DNA of 64,000 nucleotides from Macrococcus sp. DPC7161 (GTDB lineage: Bacteria > Bacillota > Bacilli > Staphylococcales > Staphylococcaceae), in NCBI RefSeq assembly GCF_004117835.1, contig NZ_SDSC01000006.1, positions 50,139 through 114,138 on the forward strand. Reading direction: 5' to 3'. Shown here piece by piece: positions 1 to 8,419 of this stretch; the stretch's first letter is position 1, and each line of letters starts with the position of its first letter. The translations under genes were made by a program, and so were the position numbers. Under the pieces are notes generated by a model that saw only the letters and a list, made by a program, of their open reading frames with translations, was not told where the DNA came from and did no database searches.

Positions 1-185
1 ACACCTAATTTGTCTGCTAAAGCTTTCACTTCTTCAGCATTTCCTAAAACAACAGGTTCTACTTTATCACCTTTATGAAGTTCTACTGCTGCTTGTAAAA
101 CACGCTCGTCAGTACCTTCTGGTAATACGATTCTTACGTTTTTACCTGTTAATTTTTCATTTAATACGTCTAATAATTTAGCCAT
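1..185 (-). CDS. pta: Phosphate acetyltransferase, N-terminal part (runs off the window)
   Basis: Only the first 61 codons are present; the gene continues beyond position 1. The enzyme interconverts acetyl-CoA and acetyl phosphate. The translation starts MAKLLDVLNEKLTGK and continues with a VRIVLPEGTDERVL stretch, which is the typical N-terminus of phosphotransacetylases (PTA_PTB family). A strong AGGAGG ribosome-binding site sits just upstream of the ATG at 185. The gene diverges from hemQ, as I recall for the eutD/pta-hemQ pair in S. aureus. The family call is firm; the symbol pta versus eutD is only naming. Confidence 0.9.
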   Translation of the reverse strand, partial: MAKLLDVLNEKLTGKNVRIVLPEGTDERVLQAAVELHKGDKVEPVVLGNAEEVKALADKLG

Positions 186-326
186 AATTGCCTCCTAAAA
201 TGTATTTGCATGTTATATTATAGACCTATTTTCAATAATTTTCACGCATCTAATATTGTAATTTGTATGAATTATATGTGTATATGGTATGATATTAATG
301 ATTAATAAAGTTAAGGAGATGTTTTC

Positions 327-1076
327 ATGAACGAAGCAGCAAAAACATTAGATGGTTGGTACAGTTTACATTTATTTTATGCGATTGATTTTACAAGCTT
401 AAAAGTTGTAGAAAAAGAAGACCGCATTAAAATGGTCGAAGAATTACAAGCATTTATCAACTCTTTAGAAGACAACCATACTAAAAAAGAAGGCTCTTAT
501 GCTTTTTACAACATTACAGGCCAAAAAGCAGATTTAATGTTATGGTTACTACGTCCTGAAATGAAAGATTTAAACAAATTAGAAACACAATTTAATAAAT
601 TAGCAATTCGTGATTTCTTAATTCCTACTTATTCTTATGTATCTGTGATTGAGTTAAGTAACTACTTAGCACAAGGTTCAGATGAAGATCCATACGAAAA
701 TCCACATATTAAAGCAAGATTATATCCAGAATTACCACGTTCTGAATACGTATGTTTCTATCCAATGGATAAACGTCGTCAAGGTGATGATAACTGGTAC
801 ATGTTAGATATGGATCACCGTAAAGGTTTAATGCGTTCACACGGTATGATTGGACGTGGCTATGCAGGTATCGTTAAACAATTCATCACAGGTTCAGTTG
901 GTTTTGATGATTTTGAATGGGGCGTTACATTATTCTCAGATGATGTATTACAATTCAAAAAGTTAGTATATGAAATGCGTTTTGATGAAGTTTCAGCAAG
1001 ATACGGCGAATTTGGTGCATTCTATGTTGGACATATCTTAACAAATGAAGATTTACCAGAATTATTTGAAGTATAA
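327..1076 (+). CDS. hemQ: Coproheme decarboxylase HemQ (chlorite dismutase-like)
   Basis: HemQ catalyses the last step of the Gram-positive coproporphyrin-dependent heme pathway, the two-step oxidative decarboxylation of Fe-coproporphyrin III to heme b. The 249-residue product matches the family length and resembles S. aureus HemQ throughout as I remember it. The catalytic tyrosine is visible at residue 145 (CFYPM) and the proximal heme-ligand histidine at residue 172 (SHGMIGR). The ATG at 327 follows an AAGGAG Shine-Dalgarno at about 313-318. The gene stands alone, divergent from pta, and ends in a strong hairpin terminator. Confidence 0.97.
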   Translation: MNEAAKTLDGWYSLHLFYAIDFTSLKVVEKEDRIKMVEELQAFINSLEDNHTKKEGSYAFYNITGQKADLMLWLLRPEMKDLNKLETQFNKLAIRDFLIPTYSYVSVIELSNYLAQGSDEDPYENPHIKARLYPELPRSEYVCFYPMDKRRQGDDNWYMLDMDHRKGLMRSHGMIGRGYAGIVKQFITGSVGFDDFEWGVTLFSDDVLQFKKLVYEMRFDEVSARYGEFGAFYVGHILTNEDLPELFEV

Positions 1077-1100
1077 TTTTCGTTTATTATAGACTGAAAT

Positions 1101-1140
1101 AAAAAGCGATGATGACAAAAATGTGGCATCATCGCTTTTT
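1101..1140 (+). terminator. Terminator after hemQ
   Basis: A long stem AAAAAGCGATGATG / CATCATCGCTTTTT with a 12-nt loop ends in a T run. The flanking A and T tracts make it plausible in both directions, so it may also stop the siderophore operon arriving from the right. Confidence 0.85.
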
Positions 1141-1289
1141 ACTTGTTGCTGAACGCTTTTGTCCCTGTCTTAATCAACGGTACAAAAGCAGCAACTTCGG
1201 TAAAGAACCTCACCTTCACTCAAAATCAAAAAGCGATTTTGGTTCAGGCTTGCTTTTTACTTGTTGCTGAACGCTTTTGTCCCTGTCTT
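1134..1289. repeat. Two direct copies of a 38-bp intergenic repeat with an internal imperfect hairpin
   Basis: The same 38 bases occur at 1134-1171 and 1252-1289, offset by 118 bp, starting GCTTTTTACTTGTTGC and ending TTTTGTCCCTGTCTT. Between them, ACAAAAGCAGCAAC (about 1181-1194) can pair back with the GTTGCT...GCTTTTGT part of the first copy, with a four-base bulge. CAAAATC...GATTTTG (about 1221-1241) forms a second small palindrome. The second copy abuts the stop codon of the ABC ATPase gene. No ORF is visible here. This looks like a partial duplication of an intergenic hairpin element. Confidence 0.75.
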
Positions 1290-2098
1290 TAACTTACATG
1301 GCTGACTTCTTCTATAAATGTATCAACGTCCATATGTTCATTGTCAAAGTATACGCATATTTGCTGACCAAATATACATTCAATATTAATATCCATATCA
1401 TAAACGCGTTTTAAGTTATCTTTATGAATCACTTCATCTTTATGTCCTGATAAAATCACTTCTCCATCTTTTAAAGCAATGATTTCATCTGCATAACAGC
1501 TCGCAAAGTTGATATCATGAATAACAATAATGATTGATTTGTTTTTCTCACGTACTAATCTTCTTAATAACTGCATCATCTGTACAGAATGTTTCATATC
1601 TAAGTTATTTAAAGGCTCATCAAGAAATATATAATCTGTATCTTGAGCTAATGTCATCGCAATATACGCACGTTGTTTTTGTCCACCTGACAGACTATCT
1701 ATAAATCGATCTTCATATTCTTCAAGTGCAAGGTATTCAATAGCTTCATCAATAATGCGGTTATCTTCTTTTGTCAATCTTCCTTTTGAATAAGGAAATC
1801 TGCCGAAACTTACTAAATCACGCACCGTTATTTTTAAGTTTGTATGGTTGGATTGTTTTAATACGGCTAGTTGTTTGGCAATGTCCTCACTTGGTATTTT
1901 ATGAATATTTTTATCATCTAATGTAATCTCACCGTTATCATAATCCATTAAGCGTGTAATCGCTGATAACAACGTACTTTTGCCTGCGCCGTTTGGACCG
2001 ATAATCGCTGTAATTTTACCTTTATGAATATCCACTGATACGTCATTTAATATCGATTTTTTACCTATTATTTTAGATACATTGTTTACTTTAATCAT
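1289..2098 (-). CDS. Iron-siderophore ABC transporter ATP-binding protein
   Basis: This is the cytoplasmic ATPase of an iron(III)-siderophore importer. The product (269 residues from the chosen start) has Walker A GPNGAGKSTLL near residue 40, a Q-loop, the ABC signature LSGGQKQRA and Walker B YIFLDEP, in the pattern of FhuC/FepC/YclP proteins. A longer reading could start at 2146, but the ATG at 2098 has a good GGGAGGG site and gives the usual MIKVNNVSK start, overlapping the upstream permease by 8 bp. It is the last gene of the SBP-permease-permease-ATPase operon and should share its Fur control. Confidence 0.92.
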   Translation of the reverse strand: MIKVNNVSKIIGKKSILNDVSVDIHKGKITAIIGPNGAGKSTLLSAITRLMDYDNGEITLDDKNIHKIPSEDIAKQLAVLKQSNHTNLKITVRDLVSFGRFPYSKGRLTKEDNRIIDEAIEYLALEEYEDRFIDSLSGGQKQRAYIAMTLAQDTDYIFLDEPLNNLDMKHSVQMMQLLRRLVREKNKSIIIVIHDINFASCYADEIIALKDGEVILSGHKDEVIHKDNLKRVYDMDINIECIFGQQICVYFDNEHMDVDTFIEEVSHVS

Positions 2099-3038
2099 GT
2101 GCGCCCTCCCTAAACAGTAAATAAATAAAGTACAATCCACCTGCAAAGTTAATCATAATAGTGATTTCAGTATTTCCATCAAATATATATTGGTTCATCA
2201 TCTGTCCAATTAATAAAGTCATAATTGAAATCAAACATGTTGATATTACAAGATATTTGTGTTTATAAGTCTTTGTAAATTGATACGCAATATTACACAC
2301 GATAATACCTAAAAATGTGATGGGGCCGACGAGTGCTGTTGAAACACTGACTAATATTGAAATAATGAGTAGTAGTCGTTGCGTGAATTGATTGACGTGT
2401 ATCCCTAAATTAATAGCATGTGTCTGTCCTAGACTCAATACATCCAGTTTATGACTTTGTGTATAGATATAAATCAATAAACAAACTATAATGACACCAC
2501 TAATCATCATGAGTTGATCATTAACCGTATTAAAGCTTGCAAATAGTTTATCTTGTAACATTAAAAAGTCATCAGGATTCATCACCATATGCATAAAACT
2601 AGATAAACTTTGGAAACAAGTACCCATTACTAATCCGAACAATAAGACAAAATATACGGATTGATTACCTTTAAATACGATTCTAAATAGCATTACTGTA
2701 AAGATCATCATTAATAAGACTGATAAAAAGAAATTCGTGTATACATTAAAGTAAACTTCTCCTAATTTGCCAAACACAAATATAATAATTGTCTGTAAGA
2801 AAAGGTACACCGCATCTAGCCCTATCACAGATGGTGTTAACAAGTGGTTTTCAGTAATGGTTTGAAATAGTAATGACGATACGCCGATTGCACATCCAAC
2901 AAGAATAATTGCCATGACTTTTTTAATTCTTGACGGTAGCATATATCCTAAAATATTAAAGTTTAAATTGATTAAAATAAATGCAGCAATTAATAATAGC
3001 GTAGCTGCTAATAAGATTAAGACACGTCTTTTAAGCAT
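2091..3038 (-). CDS. Iron-siderophore ABC transporter permease (second)
   Basis: This 315-residue FecCD-family membrane protein is the second half of the permease heterodimer. About nine to ten hydrophobic segments are visible, beginning with a strong one at residues 5-25. The GPITFLGIIVCNIAYQ stretch matches the cytoplasmic loop of BtuC/FecCD proteins that contacts the ATPase. The start overlaps the end of the first permease by 8 bp, a sign of translational coupling. It resembles YclO/SstB, transporters linked to catecholate siderophores or petrobactin; the substrate here is inferred only from family. Confidence 0.92.
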   Translation of the reverse strand: MLKRRVLILLAATLLLIAAFILINLNFNILGYMLPSRIKKVMAIILVGCAIGVSSLLFQTITENHLLTPSVIGLDAVYLFLQTIIIFVFGKLGEVYFNVYTNFFLSVLLMMIFTVMLFRIVFKGNQSVYFVLLFGLVMGTCFQSLSSFMHMVMNPDDFLMLQDKLFASFNTVNDQLMMISGVIIVCLLIYIYTQSHKLDVLSLGQTHAINLGIHVNQFTQRLLLIISILVSVSTALVGPITFLGIIVCNIAYQFTKTYKHKYLVISTCLISIMTLLIGQMMNQYIFDGNTEITIMINFAGGLYFIYLLFREGAHD

Positions 3039-3984
3039 ATGCTTTCCTCCTCTTTAGGAGTAAAATCATAAACACAATACTGCCAAAAATACCTAATGTG
3101 AGCCCAATTGGAATTTCATACGGGAAAATAATAATACGACTAAAAATATCAGCAACCATCACCATAATCGCACCAAGGACTGCAGTATAAGGGACTGCTT
3201 TTTCGAGATGATCTCCAAAGTATAGAGAAACAATGTTTGGAATAATCAAACCAAGAAACGGTAAAACACCGACCGTCACGACAACAGTTGCTGAAACAAT
3301 CGCAGCGATAATTACTCCTAAATTCATCATTTTCTCATAAGATATACCAAGATTTTTACTAAAGTGTTCGCCCATGCCAACAATCGTAAAGTGATGTGCA
3401 AATATATATACGAGTATCAGCATCGGCACGATAATCACCAATACTTCATATCGCCCTTTTGTAATCATCGAAAAATCACCGACAAAGAAATTAGAAATAC
3501 TTTGAACTGCGTTAAATCTTAATGCCATAAAAGTCGCAATAGATGAAACGATATTCCCTAACATTAATCCAACTAAAGGAATAAAAATAGCATCTTTATA
3601 TTTAATGCGTCTTACAATCCACATAAAACTAAAAGTACCAATAATCGCTGTAATAATACTCATCAATAGCTTTAATAGAAGCGGTGCATCTGTGAAAAAT
3701 ATCATGGTAATTAAAATACCTAATTTAGCAAAATCCATCGTCCCAGCTGTCGTTGGTGATACAAATTTATTTCGTGTTAACTGTTGCATTAATAAGCCTG
3801 CAACGCTTAAGGCACTACCTGCTAAAATTATCGATAAAGTTCTTGGTAATCTTGAATTTAATAATACGTTCAATTGGTTCTCATCTAAACGATGTAGTTG
3901 ATGAATGGATAAGTCAACGACACCTGTAAATATAGAAATGATTGATAACACTATTAAAACGAGCGTCATGGTCAATAGTTTCAT
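3031..3984 (-). CDS. Iron-siderophore ABC transporter permease (first)
   Basis: This 317-residue FecCD-family permease pairs with the product of the next gene. It starts with a hydrophobic segment (residues 1-22), contains the NSRLPRTLSIILAGSALSVAG signature region typical of FecCD permeases near residues 43-65, and the coupling stretch GVLPFLGLIIPNIVSLYFG near residue 240. It ends with a basic RRKAYA tail. A 74-bp gap with a hairpin separates it from the lipoprotein gene, whereas the downstream genes overlap. It is closest to YclN/SstA by general appearance. Confidence 0.92.
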   Translation of the reverse strand: MKLLTMTLVLIVLSIISIFTGVVDLSIHQLHRLDENQLNVLLNSRLPRTLSIILAGSALSVAGLLMQQLTRNKFVSPTTAGTMDFAKLGILITMIFFTDAPLLLKLLMSIITAIIGTFSFMWIVRRIKYKDAIFIPLVGLMLGNIVSSIATFMALRFNAVQSISNFFVGDFSMITKGRYEVLVIIVPMLILVYIFAHHFTIVGMGEHFSKNLGISYEKMMNLGVIIAAIVSATVVVTVGVLPFLGLIIPNIVSLYFGDHLEKAVPYTAVLGAIMVMVADIFSRIIIFPYEIPIGLTLGIFGSIVFMILLLKRRKAYA

Positions 3985-4015
3985 AAAATACTCCCTTTAG
4001 AATGCACAAAAGGAG

Positions 4016-4033
4016 GAGGCATTATGATGCCTC
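4016..4033 (-). promoter_or_regulatory. Intra-operon hairpin between the lipoprotein and permease genes
   Basis: GAGGCAT and ATGCCTC form a perfect 7-bp stem with a 4-base loop just after the lipoprotein gene. On the transcribed strand it is followed by CTCCTTTTG rather than a clean U run. It may be a weak terminator or an RNA-stabilising hairpin raising binding-protein expression over the permeases. Confidence 0.5.
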
Positions 4034-4058
4034 ACCCCGAATAAAAATTATGTGCTTG

Positions 4059-5081
4059 TTATTTTTGATATGCTTTTTCTACTTCTTCAATTTGTTTCAC
4101 TGTTGTAGATGCGCCACCGCTTGAGAAATACCATAAGTATGGATCTAAATCGATAATTTTATTCGCTTTAATCGCGCTTACATTTTTAATGACATCATTT
4201 GATAAAGCTTTTTTACTTGATGATTTACCACCAACAGCTACCCCACGGTCCATTGCGAAGATAATGTCTGGGTTCTTTTTATTTAAATATTCAAAGTTAA
4301 TCACTTGTCCATGGCCTTCAGCTTTAATATTTGTATCTGCTTCTTTAACACCTAATACGTCATGAATAAAGCCAAATCTGCCACCTTTACCAAATACAGA
4401 TAACTCACCTTCATTTGCTAAGATAAATAAGCCTTTATCTTTAGATTTATCTGCCATTTGCTTCACTTCTTTGATTTTTTTATCTAGTGCATCATTTAAT
4501 GCTTTTGCTTTATCTTCTTTATCAAAGACTTTCCCTAGATTCTCTGTGTTTTTCTTAATTGAACCGATATAATCTTTATCGTCTGTTCCAACATATAAAA
4601 TCGTTGCGTCTGGTGCAGCCTTTTTCATTTCTGAAATCACTTTTTGATTCGCTGTACGTCCAGAAATTAAAATCAACTCAGGATTTACTTCGGCTAACTT
4701 TTCAAAATTAGGTTCTTTTAATGTACCTAAATTCTCATACTTTTTATCTTTATATTTTTCTAAAAACTTAGGAAGACTCATATCATTCTCACCTTTAGGC
4801 ATACCCACAATATTTTTGTCCGCTTCCATATCCATTAAAGTTGTTAATGCAGCATAGTCATAAGTTACTACTTTTTTAGGGTTTACAGGTACTTCAACTG
4901 TTTCACTTACTTTCTTAGCATCAGAACCATCTTTTTTCTCACCTAACACTTTATAATTAGATTCAATTTTAATTGTATTTTTACCAGATTGATCAGACTT
5001 TTTCTCACTCGCTTTATTGCCACATGCTGCAAGTGCTAACACCATTAATAATGCGACGAGTAAATAAGATACTTTTTTCAT
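4059..5081 (-). CDS. Iron-siderophore substrate-binding lipoprotein
   Basis: This 340-residue protein is the extracellular receptor of the adjacent importer. It begins with a lipoprotein signal peptide, MKKVSYLLVALLMVLALAAC, so the lipobox is LAAC with Cys20 as the lipidated residue. The mature part is a periplasmic-binding-protein class III fold (PF01497) with the typical KKVVTYDYAALTTLMDM and ENLGTLKEPNFEKLAEVNPELILIS segments. It most resembles YclQ/SstD/CeuE proteins that bind catecholate-type ligands. It is first in the operon, unlike S. aureus sstABCD where I recall the lipoprotein gene being last. Fur-box-like palindromes lie 50-80 bp upstream. Confidence 0.92.
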   Translation of the reverse strand: MKKVSYLLVALLMVLALAACGNKASEKKSDQSGKNTIKIESNYKVLGEKKDGSDAKKVSETVEVPVNPKKVVTYDYAALTTLMDMEADKNIVGMPKGENDMSLPKFLEKYKDKKYENLGTLKEPNFEKLAEVNPELILISGRTANQKVISEMKKAAPDATILYVGTDDKDYIGSIKKNTENLGKVFDKEDKAKALNDALDKKIKEVKQMADKSKDKGLFILANEGELSVFGKGGRFGFIHDVLGVKEADTNIKAEGHGQVINFEYLNKKNPDIIFAMDRGVAVGGKSSSKKALSNDVIKNVSAIKANKIIDLDPYLWYFSSGGASTTVKQIEEVEKAYQK

Positions 5082-5132
5082 TTACAATAGCTCCATTCAG
5101 TTTAGTTGTATGTTTGCTGGCCAAGCAAAAAT

Positions 5133-5162
5133 GATAATCATTATCAATGAGAATTGTTCTCA
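5133..5162 (-). promoter_or_regulatory. Two adjacent Fur-box-like palindromes
   Basis: GATAATCATTATC (5133-5145) is the core of the Fur consensus. It is followed directly by the palindrome TGAGAATTGTTCTCA (5148-5162). Both lie just downstream of a candidate promoter (minus-strand TTGATT at 5196-5191, 16-bp spacer, TAAGAT at 5174-5169), where a bound repressor would block initiation. Iron repression of the siderophore operon is the natural reading. Confidence 0.85.
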
Positions 5163-5327
5163 ACGACTATCTTAACAAACTTAAAAAATAAATCAACCTG
5201 TATTTGTAAAAAAACATAATTTTTTTATTCCTGATTTAAAATAATTTTAAATTTCAGAAAAAAGAGTATATTACAATTGAAATTTTCATTGTATAATGTA
5301 CTAAAGTATTTAAAGGGGGGTATTCAT

Positions 5328-6674
5328 ATGAATAACCATGGTGAGCAAAGTTTACAAAAAACGATTGGATTTTGGACAGCTATAACGGTTGTTATCGGTA
5401 CCATCATTGGTTCTGGTGTATTCGTTAAGCCATCTGTTGTACTTAATCATGCAGGTACATCAAATATGGCCATTTGGGCTTGGGTAGTCGGAGGTATTTT
5501 AACTTTAGCTGCAGGATTAACAATTGCAGAAGTTGGAGCTCAAATTCCAAAGACCGGTGGATTATATGCATATATGCGTGATATTTACGGTTCTTTTGCT
5601 GGGTTCTTAACAGGTTGGGTTCAAACTGTTATTTATGGTCCTGCAATCATTGCATCATTGTCTTTATTCTTTGGTATTTTAGTAGTTAACTTTTTTGGAT
5701 TAGATCAACATGTTGGTATTTGGATTGGTATTGCTGCATTCACATTCCTTGTCCTATTAAACATCATGGGTACAAAATTAGGTGGTGCGATGCAAACATT
5801 CACAACCATCTGTAAATTAATCCCTGTATTTGCAATCATTATTTTCGGTTTAATGTGGGGTAAAGCTGGTATTTTCGGCCAAGACGTCACTTCATTAATT
5901 CAAAACAAAGAAGAAATCAACTTTGGTCGTGCGGTTTTAGCGACACTTTTTGCTTATGACGGTTGGATTTTATTAACAAATTTAACTGGAGAAATGAAAA
6001 ATGCAAAACGTAACTTACCATTAGCAATGCTTGTTGGTTTATCTGTTGTTACATTTGCATATGTATGTATTAACATCGCTGTGTTCCACGTAATCCCTGC
6101 TGATAAATTGGTTGGTATGGGTAACACATCTTCAGCTGAAGCAGCTAAAATCTTATTCGGAGATTTAGGTTCTAAGTTCGTTAACATTGGGGTTATCATT
6201 TCAATCTTTGGATGTTTAAACGGTAAAATTATGACATTTCCTCGTGTACCATTTGCGATGGCAGATGATAATTTATTACCTTTCCCTAAACTTGTAAGTT
6301 ATATTTCACCGAAATTCAAAACACCTATTGGTGCTTTAATTACAGTTTATGTGATTAGTTTTATTTTATTAATTTTAACAATTTTAATTCCTGATATTAT
6401 TAATGCAGACTACTTATCAGAAGTATGTATCTTTGTTATCTATATCTTCTACATGTTCGCATTTGTTGGATTATTTATTTTAAGAAAACGCCTTAAAGGT
6501 CAAGAGCGTTCATACTCAGTACCTTTATACCCTATCGTGCCAATCGTTGCATTATTAGGAGGATTATTCATTATTGTAAGTACATTAATGAGTGATTTTG
6601 TTGGCTCAATGTTAGGTGTACTTGTCGTAATCGTAGGTATCCCATTCTATTTCTTCTTAAAGAAACATCATTAA
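5328..6674 (+). CDS. APC-superfamily amino-acid permease
   Basis: This 448-residue integral membrane protein has twelve hydrophobic stretches and is of the LAT/SteT type within the APC superfamily. The first segment TAITVVIGTIIGSGVFVKPS carries the conserved GSG motif for substrate amine/carboxyl binding. Substrate cannot be deduced; relatives exchange serine, threonine or other neutral amino acids. A start at 5277 is possible, but the ATG at 5328 has the AAGGGGGG ribosome-binding site and gives MNNHGEQSLQKTIGFW. A TATAAT box at 5292-5297 lies upstream. It is a single-gene unit ending in a hairpin terminator. Confidence 0.9.
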   Translation: MNNHGEQSLQKTIGFWTAITVVIGTIIGSGVFVKPSVVLNHAGTSNMAIWAWVVGGILTLAAGLTIAEVGAQIPKTGGLYAYMRDIYGSFAGFLTGWVQTVIYGPAIIASLSLFFGILVVNFFGLDQHVGIWIGIAAFTFLVLLNIMGTKLGGAMQTFTTICKLIPVFAIIIFGLMWGKAGIFGQDVTSLIQNKEEINFGRAVLATLFAYDGWILLTNLTGEMKNAKRNLPLAMLVGLSVVTFAYVCINIAVFHVIPADKLVGMGNTSSAEAAKILFGDLGSKFVNIGVIISIFGCLNGKIMTFPRVPFAMADDNLLPFPKLVSYISPKFKTPIGALITVYVISFILLILTILIPDIINADYLSEVCIFVIYIFYMFAFVGLFILRKRLKGQERSYSVPLYPIVPIVALLGGLFIIVSTLMSDFVGSMLGVLVVIVGIPFYFFLKKHH

Positions 6675-6683
6675 ACTTTCAGT

Positions 6684-6715
6684 AAACACAAGCTGACTTG
6701 TGTTTACTTTTTTTA
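6684..6715 (+). terminator. Terminator after the amino-acid permease
   Basis: AAACACAAG, a short loop (CTGA) and CTTGTGTTT are followed by ACTTTTTTTA. The stem is perfect over nine base pairs. Confidence 0.85.
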
Positions 6716-6756
6716 TTTTCGGATATAATAATTAAAACAATAAAGGTGGGAAAACA

Positions 6757-6864
6757 ATGAAACGTTTATTAAAAGGTATCATTCAATTATTAATTAAATT
6801 AAGCCCGATTTTAATTCCAATCGTGAAAAAAGAATTACAAAAACGTAGTGCTGCTAAGAAATAA
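6757..6864 (+). CDS. Small basic hydrophobic peptide, 35 residues, function unknown
   Basis: A short ORF encodes MKRLLKGIIQLLIKLSPILI followed by PIVKKELQKRSAAKK. An AAAGGTGGG ribosome-binding site lies 7-8 bases before the ATG, a TATAAT box sits at 6724-6729, and a strong terminator follows, so this is a self-contained transcription unit. The peptide is rich in Leu/Ile with Lys/Arg at both ends, consistent with one membrane-associated helix interrupted by two prolines. It could be a small membrane protein, a toxin-like peptide or a modulin-like peptide. I recognise no family, so no function is assigned. Confidence 0.7.
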   Translation: MKRLLKGIIQLLIKLSPILIPIVKKELQKRSAAKK

Positions 6865-6865
6865 T

Positions 6866-6913
6866 AAAAAGCGTCAGAGCAAATCAAAATAGATTTGTTC
6901 TGACGCTTTTTTA
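6866..6913. terminator. Bidirectional terminator between the small peptide gene and DUF423
   Basis: AAAAAGCGTCAGA...TCTGACGCTTTTTT forms a long stem with A and T tracts on both sides; the inner part CAAATC/GATTTG also pairs. It lies between two convergent genes. Confidence 0.9.
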
Positions 6914-6926
6914 ATATGATTTTTAT

Positions 6927-7289
6927 CTACATTCTATAAGCTGCAATCACTAACATCACCCAACTTGCAATAAAGAGGACGCCACCAATTGGTGTAATCG
7001 CACCTAAAATTTTAATTTGTGTCACCGCTAAAATGTATAACGAACCACTAAAGAAAACAATACCAAATGTCATTAACCAACCTGCTACGTTTAGGTCTAA
7101 TTTTGTTGTGCCTGATAACACACCAATAATTAATAAACCTAGTGCATGATACATTTGATACGTTGTTGCTTTCTCCCAAATACTCATATACTTGTCACTT
7201 AACTTACCTTCTAAACCGTGTGCTCCGAAAGCACCTAGTGCTACGGCCATCATCGCATTAATTGCACCAATGATTAAAAATGTTTTCAT
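6927..7289 (-). CDS. DUF423 family membrane protein (YwdK-like)
   Basis: This 120-residue protein has four hydrophobic segments and the DUF423 hallmark [35 protein letters not shown] in its first half. The function of the family is unknown. It follows the YwdI-like gene by 9 bp and belongs to an ung-ywdI-ywdK-like cluster, an arrangement also known from Bacillus (ywd genes). Ribosome-binding site AGGAGG is clear. The name is assigned by motif and neighbourhood. Confidence 0.88.
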   Translation of the reverse strand: MKTFLIIGAINAMMAVALGAFGAHGLEGKLSDKYMSIWEKATTYQMYHALGLLIIGVLSGTTKLDLNVAGWLMTFGIVFFSGSLYILAVTQIKILGAITPIGGVLFIASWVMLVIAAYRM

Positions 7290-7298
7290 AATTTCCTC

Positions 7299-7598
7299 CT
7301 AAAAATCAAATAATGACTCACCATTACCAAAACCATCATCGGTAACCGCAAGATTTTTGCTATTTGTATTTGTATCCGGTACTTTAGCACCCATCATTTT
7401 AAGTTCTTGTTCTGTAACTGCTGGCTCAACTTTAGGCTTAGGTGTTGATTGATGCACAACAGATACAGATTGTGATTCTTGAGCAAGCCTAGCTAACGTT
7501 TCAATCGTATACAGATGCTTATTGATTGCGAGTTCATCATTTGTGTCCATAATCATTTCAAGCTCGCGTTCGATTTGAGCAATCAATTGTGTTTTCAT
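7299..7598 (-). CDS. YwdI-like protein (DUF5327)
   Basis: This 99-residue soluble, hydrophilic protein has an N-terminal helical part (residues 1-45, [26 protein letters not shown]) and a low-complexity C-terminal half ending in an acidic [11 protein letters not shown] tail. It sits between ung and the DUF423 gene, as ywdI does in Bacillus. The ATG overlaps the ung stop codon by 4 bp, so it is translationally coupled to ung. No biochemical function is known to me. Identity rests on position and general pattern. Confidence 0.75.
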   Translation of the reverse strand: MKTQLIAQIERELEMIMDTNDELAINKHLYTIETLARLAQESQSVSVVHQSTPKPKVEPAVTEQELKMMGAKVPDTNTNSKNLAVTDDGFGNGESLFDF

Positions 7599-8254
7599 GA
7601 AATATCCTCCCTTGCCCAGTTGATTGGTGAAATGTTGTGCTTCATTAAATAAGCATTCGTCTCACTATAAGGTTTCGAACCGAAAAATCCTCTATATGCA
7701 CTTAATGGACTTGGATGCACATTTAAGATGACATGATGCTTAGTTTGATCAATTAAAGGCAATAATTTTTGTGCATGTGAACCCCATAATATAAATACGA
7801 CATGCGTTTTATATTCCGAAATTGCACGAATCACTTCAGAAGTGAATACTTGCCATCCATAATTTTTATGTGCATTTGCTTTCTTTTCTTCAACAGTCAG
7901 TACATTGTTCAATAACAATACACCTTCTTTAGCCCAACCTGTTAATTCAGGTGTCGTACGTTTAATCTTTAAATCACTCTCTAATTCTTGATACATATTG
8001 CGTAAACTCGGTGGTGTTTTGTTGCCATCTTTCACGCTAAACGCTAAACCATGCGCTTGATTCACACCATGATAAGGATCTTGACCAACAATCACGACTT
8101 TCACATTATCAAAAGGCGTAAATTTAAATGCATTATAAATATCCTCTCGTTTAGGAAAAATGGTTTTCGTTTCGTAATCTATTTCTAACTTTGACTTTAA
8201 ATTAGAAAAATCATGTTGTGCATGTATTTCTTTAAATATCGTTTCCCATTCCAT
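7595..8254 (-). CDS. ung: Uracil-DNA glycosylase
   Basis: The enzyme removes uracil from DNA to start base-excision repair. The 219-residue protein shows the family 1 water-activating motif GQDPYHG near residue 60 and the DNA-intercalation motif [13 protein letters not shown] near residue 185. Two adjacent ATG codons exist; the second (8254) is preferred because GAGGTG is better spaced and homologues begin MEW. It is first in the ung-ywdI-DUF423 operon. Confidence 0.97.
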   Translation of the reverse strand: MEWETIFKEIHAQHDFSNLKSKLEIDYETKTIFPKREDIYNAFKFTPFDNVKVVIVGQDPYHGVNQAHGLAFSVKDGNKTPPSLRNMYQELESDLKIKRTTPELTGWAKEGVLLLNNVLTVEEKKANAHKNYGWQVFTSEVIRAISEYKTHVVFILWGSHAQKLLPLIDQTKHHVILNVHPSPLSAYRGFFGSKPYSETNAYLMKHNISPINWAREDIS

Positions 8255-8419
8255 CATAACACCTCATTGTTGATTGTATCATAATCCCTTTTTCGGTGCT
8301 ATGTGCTTGAATACTAGCCACCCACTCATTAATCACATTCGTAGCTCAATTCTATCGTTCCCTATTTACTCATAAACGTGATAAAATAATATCAGATTAT
8401 ATAGATGGGAGATACAACA

